Assembly: GCA_021159105.1 (NCBI GenBank)
Contig: JAGGSM010000064.1
Span: 1 to 49,800 of the forward strand
Reading direction: 5' to 3'
Source of the DNA: Candidatus Bipolaricaulota bacterium
Lineage (GTDB): Bacteria; Bipolaricaulota; Bipolaricaulia; UBA7950; UBA9294
Length of the DNA stretch: 49,800 nucleotides
A model generated the notes under the pieces. It was given only the letters and a program-made list of their open reading frames with translations, searched no databases and was not told the DNA's origin. This document shows, piece after piece, positions 27,762 through 35,371 of this stretch. The translations under genes were made by a program, and so were the position numbers. Numbering within the stretch: the stretch's first letter is position 1; each line of letters begins with the position of its first letter.

Positions 27762-28484
27762 ATGCTCATCAACAGAGTCATTCAACCACTGCAGGACCTG
27801 AGGCTGTCCGCCGTTGTCTTCGACCTCGACGGAACGCTCTGCCATTACGCGATAAGCATCGAGCGCGCCATGGCTGACGCGCTGCGACAGGTCGGTGTTC
27901 CACCAGATCTTATCGGTGACCTATCCCTTGCCGCGGATCGCTACTACGATCTGTGGTACGATCTTCAGGATGTGGATAGCACGCTGTCGCTGCGTGAGCG
28001 GATCTGGCTCAGCCTCCTCTCCGAGCACGGCACGAATGATCCGGCGCTGGCGCGCAGGATCGCGCAGGTGTACATCGCCGCGCGCACCAAGTCACTCGTT
28101 CTCTTCGACGGCGTCCTCCCGTTGCTGAGCGATCTTCGAGAGAAGTACTCCCTTGGCCTACTCACCAACGGGCCGAGCGAGATGCAGTGGGAGAAGATTG
28201 ATCTCCTCGGTCTGAAGGGATGCTTCGATACGATCACCGTCTCAGGGGACGCTGGGATTCACAAGCCGGACACGCGCGTGTTCTCCGGCCTGCTGGAACG
28301 GTTGAATACCGCTGCAGGTAGGGCTGTATACGTGGGGAACTCCTATGAAATGGATATAATCGGAGCGAGCGAAACGGGCATGCTCTCCGTGTGGGTAAAT
28401 CCGGATGGTGAAGAGGAGCCGCAGGATCACGTTGCGGATGCCATCATCACTGATGTTACAGAGCTTCGGGGGCTTCTTCTATGA
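27762..28484 (+). CDS. HAD-superfamily hydrolase
   Basis: A 240-residue HAD phosphatase. Motif I is VVFDLDGTLCHY, motif II GLLTNGPSEMQ, motif III HKPDTRVFSGLL, and motif IV VGNSYEMDIIGA. A helical cap lies at about 30-110. The substrate is unknown; phosphoglycolate phosphatase and pyrimidine 5'-nucleotidase are both possible. A TATAGA box ends 4 nt before the ATG (27752-27757), with CTGTCA 17 nt further upstream, so the mRNA could be leaderless. The next gene overlaps its stop by 4 nt. Confidence 0.88.
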   Translation: MLINRVIQPLQDLRLSAVVFDLDGTLCHYAISIERAMADALRQVGVPPDLIGDLSLAADRYYDLWYDLQDVDSTLSLRERIWLSLLSEHGTNDPALARRIAQVYIAARTKSLVLFDGVLPLLSDLREKYSLGLLTNGPSEMQWEKIDLLGLKGCFDTITVSGDAGIHKPDTRVFSGLLERLNTAAGRAVYVGNSYEMDIIGASETGMLSVWVNPDGEEEPQDHVADAIITDVTELRGLLL

Positions 28485-29845
28485 AAAGAGCGGATGTGGC
28501 GATAATCGGAGCGGGACCGGCGGGGCTGTTCGCCGCCAATGAGCTCATCGATAGCGGACTGAAGGTCCTTCTGATAGACCGTGGAACAAGTCCCAGCCTC
28601 AGGAAGCACATCTGCTTCGGCGTTGGGGGGGCGGGTGCGTTCTCCGACGGGAAGCTCAACCTGACATCGAAGATCGGTGGTGATCCGGCGAGCATCGGCC
28701 AGGATGAGGCCGTCATTCAGTCCTACATCGATCAGGTTGACGACACGTTCACTGCCTTTGGCGCACCGAACAAGTACTCGGGAGAGGACCAGCAAGCGCT
28801 CGCTGCGCTCAAGCGGGAGGCGAGCCGCCACGGGATCGAGTTTATCAGTGGCCGTCAGCGCCACATGGGAACATCGCACGTTCGCCAGATCATCGATCGT
28901 TTCTATCATCACCTCCTGGATCACGGGGTTCTAACGTCGCTTGAAAACCGCATTGAGCATATCTCTCGCAAAGGCGATGTCTTTGTCCTGGAGGGGAGCG
29001 AACGGATCGAGGCGCGCTACGTGCTCGCCGCGCCCGGTCGTGCCGGTGCCTACTGGCTGCGTGAGGAGGCGGGGAAGCTGGGGATCGTCACCGAGTATGG
29101 ACCGATCGACGTCGGGGTGCGCGTTGAGTTTCCCGCCGAGATCTACACCCAGATCGAACGGGTGATGTACGATGCCAAGCTGCGCGTGCGCAGCGCGACC
29201 TACGACGACATGGTGCGCACGTTCTGTACCAACCCGCGCGGGTTTGTGGTCAAGGAGAGCTACGATGATTTTGCCCTGGTGAACGGGCACGCCGAGAACG
29301 ATGAGAAGACGGAGAACACGAACTTCGCGCTCCTGTCTCACATTGAGCTGACTGACCCGGTGGAGGACACCACTGAGTACGGGCGCGCGATCGCAAAGCT
29401 GGCGACGACGATCGGCGGAGGTCGACCGATCATCCAGCGGCTGAAGGACCTCAAGAACGGGCATCGCTCCACAATAGATCGCCTGCGGCGAGCGACGATC
29501 TCCCCCACCCTGGAAGATGTCACCCCTGGGGATATATCGATGGCCCTCCCCGCCCGCGTTGTTGTGAACCTGATCGAGGGTCTGGAGCAGCTGAACGCGA
29601 TCATCCCCGGGCTCACCTCGGACAACACCTTCCTCTACGCTCCTGAGATCAAGTTCTACGACACGCGCTACCCTGTAAGCCCGGCGATGGAGACAGCTAT
29701 CCCTGGATTCTACGTCGCTGGTGATGCCTCAGGGCACTGCCGTGGGATCGTCTACTCAGCGGTGAGCGGGCTGATCGCCGCACGCCACATCAGGCAGATG
29801 GCAACAGGGGGCGCAGCATCAAGGGAGAAGGAAGACAGGGCGTGA
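28481..29845 (+). CDS. FAD-dependent dehydrogenase (COG2509-like)
   Basis: The 454-residue protein begins with the dinucleotide-binding fold DVAIIGAGPAGLFAANEL and a second FAD element near the C-terminus, GFYVAGDASGHCRGIVYSAVSGL. The middle contains KHICFGVGGAGAFSDGKLN, characteristic of the large uncharacterised FAD-dependent oxidoreductase group COG2509. The substrate and partner are not known. Overlap with the HAD gene (ATGA) and the peptidase gene (GTGA) suggests one polycistronic unit. No membrane segment or iron-sulfur motif is present. Confidence 0.88.
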   Translation: MKRADVAIIGAGPAGLFAANELIDSGLKVLLIDRGTSPSLRKHICFGVGGAGAFSDGKLNLTSKIGGDPASIGQDEAVIQSYIDQVDDTFTAFGAPNKYSGEDQQALAALKREASRHGIEFISGRQRHMGTSHVRQIIDRFYHHLLDHGVLTSLENRIEHISRKGDVFVLEGSERIEARYVLAAPGRAGAYWLREEAGKLGIVTEYGPIDVGVRVEFPAEIYTQIERVMYDAKLRVRSATYDDMVRTFCTNPRGFVVKESYDDFALVNGHAENDEKTENTNFALLSHIELTDPVEDTTEYGRAIAKLATTIGGGRPIIQRLKDLKNGHRSTIDRLRRATISPTLEDVTPGDISMALPARVVVNLIEGLEQLNAIIPGLTSDNTFLYAPEIKFYDTRYPVSPAMETAIPGFYVAGDASGHCRGIVYSAVSGLIAARHIRQMATGGAASREKEDRA

Positions 29846-31047
29846 GATCTGCCAAGCGATTAGCGATCCTTCTGGCAGCAACGACACTCACTCTTCTTCT
29901 CCTCGTCCCTGTTCTTGCGCTAGGGGACATCTACCTCCCCGCAACCGTCACTTCGTTCAACCAAGCATATCGTGGACCGAGCGGATACTGGGGGGACTGC
30001 GGGATGGGTACGAACGGGTGCCAGGACACAATCGAAATCGCAGGTTGTCTGATCACTTCGTTCTCCATGGTCCTTGACTACTACGATGTCAGTCTCTCCA
30101 TCCCGCGTGAGTACTCATGCACCGCTACGGCGCGCACGGGGATGGACCCAGGGATCCTAAACGATTGGCTGAAGACGCACGGCGGATACGGAAAGTGCGG
30201 GAATGACATCGGGTCATGCTGCCTGGAGTGGACGCACCTCCCACCCCAGATCTCCGTGACGCAGTACGTTAACCACAGCGAAAATGGCGTCGATAGCACA
30301 GCTCAGCGGACGATCGACAGCGCCCTTAAGCAAGGGTATCCGGTGATCAGCGGCGTCCACTGGGGGAGCCACTGCCACGGCTCGACCGCGCAGACCGAGG
30401 ATTGCCACTGGGTAGTGATCACAGGGAAGAAGGGATCCACCTACACGATCATCGATCCGTACAACTACGACACGACAGACCCGCGTGGCGTGAGAACGAC
30501 CCTCGATCGCGGCACGTTCGGAGCCTATACCATCGATCGCTACGTTGTGGTCAAGGGGATTGTCCCCCTATCGCCCCTTGCTGGCCTACGCCTGAGTGTC
30601 TCCTTCGAGCCAAGCGGCACGCTTCGAACCGGTGCTGCGCAGGTTCGCTCGATCAGCATCAATGGCGGCAGTGACATGCCTGTCCTTCTCTACATCCGCG
30701 TCGTCGACCCTCACGGCGCAGTGAGATACGCCTACTACGGATCGGATAGCACACTCCATTATACGAAAGAGAAGCACAGCCTGTATGCGGAGCCGCGGTC
30801 GTTCTCCGATGGCACGTACGTGCTGAACGAATCGAGCACAGCTGGAGAAGATGCGGGTAGATGGACGTGGGAGGCGTGGGCGGAGGAGCCGGGAAATCCA
30901 GGAAGGCCTTACGGGTATGCTGTTTCCTCCTACACGATCAGCGCCGGGAGCTCCGGGGCGGCAAACGGGATCGCCATCGCATTGACGCTAGCGATATTCA
31001 TCGCTGCGCTCATCTACGTATCGATGCTCCTGCGCACAGGGAACTGA
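29842..31047 (+). CDS. Secreted or membrane-anchored C39-like cysteine peptidase
   Basis: A 401-residue protein with a signal peptide (LAILLAATTLTLLLLVPVLA), a papain-fold C39-like domain and a C-terminal membrane helix (AIALTLAIFIAALIYVSMLL). The active-site candidates are Cys in EIAGCLITSFSMVLDYY, His in TEDCHWVVITG and Asp in YTIIDPYNYDTT, the C39_2 pattern. Several extra cysteines in the N-terminal part (GDCGMGTNGCQDT, KCGNDIGSCCLEW) suggest disulfides. An Ig-like domain follows at about 235-365. GTG 29842 overlaps the flavoprotein stop. The last 34 bp overlap the 3' end of the convergent ferredoxin gene. Confidence 0.85.
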   Translation: MRSAKRLAILLAATTLTLLLLVPVLALGDIYLPATVTSFNQAYRGPSGYWGDCGMGTNGCQDTIEIAGCLITSFSMVLDYYDVSLSIPREYSCTATARTGMDPGILNDWLKTHGGYGKCGNDIGSCCLEWTHLPPQISVTQYVNHSENGVDSTAQRTIDSALKQGYPVISGVHWGSHCHGSTAQTEDCHWVVITGKKGSTYTIIDPYNYDTTDPRGVRTTLDRGTFGAYTIDRYVVVKGIVPLSPLAGLRLSVSFEPSGTLRTGAAQVRSISINGGSDMPVLLYIRVVDPHGAVRYAYYGSDSTLHYTKEKHSLYAEPRSFSDGTYVLNESSTAGEDAGRWTWEAWAEEPGNPGRPYGYAVSSYTISAGSSGAANGIAIALTLAIFIAALIYVSMLLRTGN

Positions 31048-31823
31048 CCCCTGCTCTTGCCTGGTAGTTGTGGCGAGAAAGTGAGGGTCAGCGCATCGAG
31101 CGAACAGGCACTGGTGCATTCACCGCACTTGATGCAGTTGTGATCGTCGTACTCCTCATACGGCTTCAATCCCATTGGGCAGGCGGCGGCGCAGGCATTG
31201 CACCGCGAGCAGCGGTTCGTGTCGAGCTTGAGGTGCAAGAAGCTCACCCGGTTGAACAGCGATAGGATTGCTCCCATCGGGCAGAGATAGCGGCACCAGA
31301 AGCGGGAGATGAGGACCATCCCGATGAGCACAAGGCCCAGTGTGATCATGTGAACAATGAACGGGCGGTTCACGTGGGCCACTCCGAGGAAGAGGTATGG
31401 GATCGATGCCTCGATCGAAGCGGCCGGGCACAGCTTGCAGAACATCGTATCGGCAAACGCCCATGCGGCGACGATCGTCCCGATGAGCACAACGTATTTG
31501 GTGTAAGAGAAGCTTTTAACAATGCGTGTTTTATTGAACGAGAGCAGGTCGTTCAACGTACCGAACGGGCAGAACCAGCCGCAGAACCCTCGCCCGAGGA
31601 CGAGGCCGTAGGCGATGATCGTCCCGATCCAGAAGTATGGGACTGTCCCGTAGATCACCAGGTTTTGCATCAGGCCGATCGGGCAGATCGTCACCGAGAG
31701 CGGGCAGGCGTAGCAGTGAAGCCCGGGGAAGATGATGTGTGTGACCCCGATCCCGGTGAACCCAAACAGCCCGAGGAGGAGTCCGAACCCCTGACTGATC
31801 CGCCGCATCAACGACAACCTCAC
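31014..31823 (-). CDS. Membrane polyferredoxin (NapH/CcoG-like)
   Basis: A 269-residue protein with about five membrane helices and many Cys motifs: CYACPLSVTICPIG, GFCGWFCPFG, FCKLCPA, FWCRYLCPMG, and two classical [4Fe-4S] ferredoxin motifs, CSRCNACAAACP and CIKCGECTSACS, near the C-terminus. Relatives move electrons across the cytoplasmic membrane. The GTG start overlaps the stop of the thioredoxin-like gene. In this operon it may send reducing equivalents to the outer thioredoxin-like proteins in place of CcdA/DsbD, which is an inference. Confidence 0.88.
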   Translation of the reverse strand: MRLSLMRRISQGFGLLLGLFGFTGIGVTHIIFPGLHCYACPLSVTICPIGLMQNLVIYGTVPYFWIGTIIAYGLVLGRGFCGWFCPFGTLNDLLSFNKTRIVKSFSYTKYVVLIGTIVAAWAFADTMFCKLCPAASIEASIPYLFLGVAHVNRPFIVHMITLGLVLIGMVLISRFWCRYLCPMGAILSLFNRVSFLHLKLDTNRCSRCNACAAACPMGLKPYEEYDDHNCIKCGECTSACSLDALTLTFSPQLPGKSRGQFPVRRSIDT

Positions 31824-32824
31824 TTTTCCACCCCCAGTAGATCGAGCAAGCGTTCTTCCAGGTGATCGATGCCGAATATGACATCACCGCTGTCCACGCG
31901 CTGTATCGCCGGAACGATCGTCCTTTGGTTGTGGATGATGCCGTTGGCGGCGGCCATATCCCTGTTCTCATCAACGTTGACGAACCGGTACTTGATGTGA
32001 TCGCTGTGCTGCGCCATCTGCTCCACCATCGCCTCGGCGTACGGGCAAGTGTGGCACCAGGGCGCGTAGTACACGATCAGCTCCAGGTCCACGCTCAGGT
32101 TGTTGAGGGCAGAAAGAGCTCCCTCTGATAGGACCGGCTCTTCGTGCTGTGACTCCTCTATCCCCACGCACGAGGTGCACAGCACGGCTGCGATCCCCTG
32201 TGCCTGTTCGTGCTGACCGAGGATAACCCCGTAGGCGAGTCCACCGACGACAAATAGGAACAGGACAACGTACAGGGGGATGCGCATCCCGGCGGACCGC
32301 CACAGCAGTATCGCAGTGATCAGCAGGATCCCTGCGACCATCGGGATGACCCACGAGGGGAGCGACCTAACGCGCTTCACTGTTGTTGGCCCGACCGATG
32401 CCGCACTCACCAACACCGGAACGCTCACCTCATCGACGATCTGGAAACAGCTCACCTCGATGCAGTAGGTGTAGATCACCTGCAATTTGAGATCGTGCGT
32501 TCCTAGCGCGACATTCGATGAGGCGATGAGATTCAGGTAAAGCGTATCCTTCCCGAACGGAGCGATCACCTTGATATCCCCCTCCGCCGGCTCGATCGTG
32601 AAGCCATCGGCATCGATCAGGCTCACCGCGATGTCGTCCGCCGGGTGGAGCGACTTGTTCTCTATCGACAGCTGAAGCGCTGCTCTCCCACCGGGGGCGA
32701 TCTCCGCCTTCTCCGGTGAAAGGGTGTATGACAGGATCGACTCCTGTCCGATCGCCGAGTAGCCGAAGAGGGCAACAGCAAGTGTCGCCGCGAGGAGCAG
32801 TGCTCTTGTATGCCGATGGATCAT
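31820..32824 (-). CDS. Exported two-helix membrane protein with C-terminal thioredoxin domain
   Basis: The 334 residues comprise a signal peptide, an Ig-like or CARDB-like domain at about 28-140 (TLSPEKAEIAPGGRAALQL), two membrane helices at about 155-215, a short VLCTSCVGIEE motif with its own CxxC, and a thioredoxin-like domain with IVYYAPWCHTCPYAE as redox centre. With a cleaved signal peptide and two helices, both the N-domain and the thioredoxin domain would lie outside. The TlpA-like gene is 9 nt upstream and the polyferredoxin gene overlaps downstream, forming a thiol-redox set. Confidence 0.85.
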   Translation of the reverse strand: MIHRHTRALLLAATLAVALFGYSAIGQESILSYTLSPEKAEIAPGGRAALQLSIENKSLHPADDIAVSLIDADGFTIEPAEGDIKVIAPFGKDTLYLNLIASSNVALGTHDLKLQVIYTYCIEVSCFQIVDEVSVPVLVSAASVGPTTVKRVRSLPSWVIPMVAGILLITAILLWRSAGMRIPLYVVLFLFVVGGLAYGVILGQHEQAQGIAAVLCTSCVGIEESQHEEPVLSEGALSALNNLSVDLELIVYYAPWCHTCPYAEAMVEQMAQHSDHIKYRFVNVDENRDMAAANGIIHNQRTIVPAIQRVDSGDVIFGIDHLEERLLDLLGVEK

Positions 32825-32833
32825 CGATCTCCC

Positions 32834-33982
32834 CTACTTTCCGCTTATGAGTTTATCTATTGCCGCCTCGAGATCATCTCCGCGCAGGCTCTTTCCGCGG
32901 ATCATCCCGTCGCGGTCGATCAGGTAGCTCATCGGTATCCCGGTGACGCGATACAGCCCTGAGACCTTGTTGTCGGCCCCATCGAACACCTGTGGGTAGG
33001 TGAGGCCGAAGTACGAGACTGCGCCGGTGAATGCCCCTTCGTTGCGATCGAGGTCGATCCCTACCACCACCAATCCGCGATCCGCGTAGTCCTTGTATGC
33101 CTGCTCCACGTTTGGAAGCTCCTCTCGGCAGGGAGCGCACCAGCTCGCCCAGAAGTCGAGAAGGACGACCCTGCCCTTGAGGGAAGAGAGGGAAAGATCG
33201 TTCCCGTCGGCATCTTTGACTGAGAAGTCTGGCGCTGGGTAGCCAACCGCGAGTGGGAGCTTCTCGTCGACCCACTTGTCCGTCTCATCGACCGTGATCG
33301 TGGATCCGTCCGGGCTGACGCTCGTCGCTTCGTATACCGTGCCATGGATATTGAACGGCGCATCGAGCCAGTAGCGCTCGTGCGAATCCTGGCTTGCCAG
33401 GAGTTTTCCATCCTGGTCGATATCGATCAGCAGCTGATCGTGGTCCAGGTCATCGAACAGCCCGTCGCTGTTCTCATCGATGATCGCCATCTTGTAGCTA
33501 ACTCCACCAAGCTCAATCTGCCCCGCCATGTAGCAATCGCGAAAGTAGATGATCGCGGTCGGCGTCGATGGGTTCCACACGAGGAACATGCGGTACTGCC
33601 TCGTCCCGCTGTCTGTCGGGATGGTGAACGTTGCGTAACCGAGGAAGCCCCCGTCGTACAATTGCTGGATCCAATCTATGGGAACGAGCGTCTCGCTCCC
33701 ATCCGTGTCTGCGTACAGTTTGCCACTGCCTCCATCCTGATCGATCACGAGCGCGAAGCCCGCACCGCCGAGCGTCAGTGTGGCGTACATCGGAGTGCCG
33801 GAGTAGTCCGGCTCAGTCAGGCCAGGGATCGCGTCCGATGAGAGCTGCAGTGCTTGTGGGTAGTAGCCCGTCGTCAGATCCAAGATCGAATCTACGTACT
33901 CAAGGCTTCCTGTAGACGCGGCGAGCATTGCAGAAAAAAGAATAACAATCACTGATGTGATAAGCGCAGAACGATGAATCAT
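32834..33982 (-). CDS. TlpA/ResA-type extracytoplasmic thiol-disulfide oxidoreductase with N-terminal domain
   Basis: The 382-residue protein has a signal peptide (MIHRSALITSVIVILFSAMLAAS), an N-terminal domain of about 200 residues with acidic repeats such as IDENSDGLFDDLDHD and IDIDQDGKL that recall calcium loops, and a C-terminal thioredoxin fold (AVGYPAPDFSVKDADG, LLDFWASWCAPCREELP, GIPMSYLIDRDGMI). The WCAPC active site and cis-Pro in GIPMS are intact. The ATG overlaps the gltX stop by 4 nt, so expression is coupled to a translation gene. Acts outside the membrane on protein disulfides or cytochrome maturation; the target is unknown. Confidence 0.9.
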   Translation of the reverse strand: MIHRSALITSVIVILFSAMLAASTGSLEYVDSILDLTTGYYPQALQLSSDAIPGLTEPDYSGTPMYATLTLGGAGFALVIDQDGGSGKLYADTDGSETLVPIDWIQQLYDGGFLGYATFTIPTDSGTRQYRMFLVWNPSTPTAIIYFRDCYMAGQIELGGVSYKMAIIDENSDGLFDDLDHDQLLIDIDQDGKLLASQDSHERYWLDAPFNIHGTVYEATSVSPDGSTITVDETDKWVDEKLPLAVGYPAPDFSVKDADGNDLSLSSLKGRVVLLDFWASWCAPCREELPNVEQAYKDYADRGLVVVGIDLDRNEGAFTGAVSYFGLTYPQVFDGADNKVSGLYRVTGIPMSYLIDRDGMIRGKSLRGDDLEAAIDKLISGK

Positions 33983-35262
33983 CTAGTACCCCCTAAGAGT
34001 TTACGCAACCGAGCAACGACAATTCTCTTACCTATGACTGACAGTATGTCAAACAGTCCGGGCCCGACGGCGCGGCCGGTGACACTAACACGTATCGCGT
34101 GCGCGACGTCCTTCAACTTGGCCCCCTGCGCGGCGAGAACATCGTGCAGCAACCTCTCCACGTCATCGCGGGAGAAGGACGGGGTCTGAGATAGGGCATC
34201 GCTAATCGAAGCGATGATCTCCGCCTGGCGATCGTCGAGCGAGATTTCAGCATCCATCTCGATCTCCACCGGGAACAGAGCGAGCATCATGTCAGCCAGA
34301 TCGACGAGCGTGTGGCAGCGGTGGCGCAGAAGCTCAGCGCCGATCGTCAGGCGTTCATCACCTGCAGCGCTCCACATCTCCTCAGTCACCTTCCCCGTCT
34401 CGATGATGAACGGATGCACGAGGTCGACCAAGCGGGATGGATCGGCGAGCTTCATGTGTTGCTGGTTCAGCCAGCGCAGCTTCTCCTCGTCGAAGATCGC
34501 AGCGGAGCTGCCGATACGCTTGAGGCTGAACAGCTTCACCAGCTCATCGCGGGTGAATACCTCCTGGTCCCCGTGCGACCAACCGAGGCGAGCGAAGAAG
34601 TTGACCATCGCCTCCGGGAGGAACCCCCGCCTTCTGTACTCCAACACGGAGGTCACCCCGTGGCGCTTGGACAGGCGCGTGCGATCCGGCCCAAGGATCA
34701 TCGGCAGGTGGGCGAACTTCGGCGGCTTCCTGCCGAGTGCGCGATAGAGCATGATCTGCTTGGGAGTGTTCGTCAGGTGATCGTCCCCGCGGATGACGTG
34801 CGTGATCTCCATGTCGGCATCGTCGACCACGACGACGAAGTTGTAGACGAACGTCCCATCGGAGCGGCGGATGACGAAGTCCTTTATCTGATCGTGATTG
34901 AAGGTGACATCTCCGGCGAGGAGGTCGTGCACCACGGTCTCGCCGGGTGGAACCCTGAACCACCATGCGCCGTCCTGCTCGTACGCGCTTCCACTGTCGA
35001 GGAGGGACTGCGCCGCTTCGAGGTGCGCGTCCGTGCGATCGGTCTGGCGGTAGTACTCGTCCCAATCGAGCCCGAGCCAGGTCATCGCCTCCACGATCTG
35101 ATCGATCGATTCCTGCGTGGAGCGTTCCTGGTCCGTATCCTCGATCCGCAGGACGAACGTACCGCCCTGGTTGCGCGCGTACAGCCAATTAAACAGCGCA
35201 GTGCGCGCACCGCCGACGTGTAGGTACCCGGTTGGGCTGGGGGCAAATCGAACCTTGACCAT
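33979..35262 (-). CDS. gltX: Glutamyl-tRNA synthetase, short form
   Basis: Charges tRNA-Glu (or tRNA-Gln in the transamidation route). The start is well set: ATG with GGGAG 6 nt upstream and the class I N-terminus VKVRFAPSPTGYLHVGGARTA. The signature loop is DRTRLSKRHG. Only 427 residues are present versus about 470-490. The missing part is internal: after SGSAYEQDGAWW the sequence goes directly to FRVPPGETVVHD, so about 40 residues of the connective-peptide segment that often holds a zinc site are absent. The anticodon-binding end is complete (GPGLFDILSVIGKRIVVARL). Four genes follow in an overlapping operon; no clear promoter was found upstream. Confidence 0.94.
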   Translation of the reverse strand: MVKVRFAPSPTGYLHVGGARTALFNWLYARNQGGTFVLRIEDTDQERSTQESIDQIVEAMTWLGLDWDEYYRQTDRTDAHLEAAQSLLDSGSAYEQDGAWWFRVPPGETVVHDLLAGDVTFNHDQIKDFVIRRSDGTFVYNFVVVVDDADMEITHVIRGDDHLTNTPKQIMLYRALGRKPPKFAHLPMILGPDRTRLSKRHGVTSVLEYRRRGFLPEAMVNFFARLGWSHGDQEVFTRDELVKLFSLKRIGSSAAIFDEEKLRWLNQQHMKLADPSRLVDLVHPFIIETGKVTEEMWSAAGDERLTIGAELLRHRCHTLVDLADMMLALFPVEIEMDAEISLDDRQAEIIASISDALSQTPSFSRDDVERLLHDVLAAQGAKLKDVAHAIRVSVTGRAVGPGLFDILSVIGKRIVVARLRKLLGGTR

Positions 35263-35371
35263 CGCTACTCCCTTTGCATCTGTAATTGAACCAGGAGTTT
35301 ACTACATCACGGGAGCCGTTTTCTAGCGCAGTCTGCAGCAGGGATGGTTTAACTCACTCAATCCCTCAATC

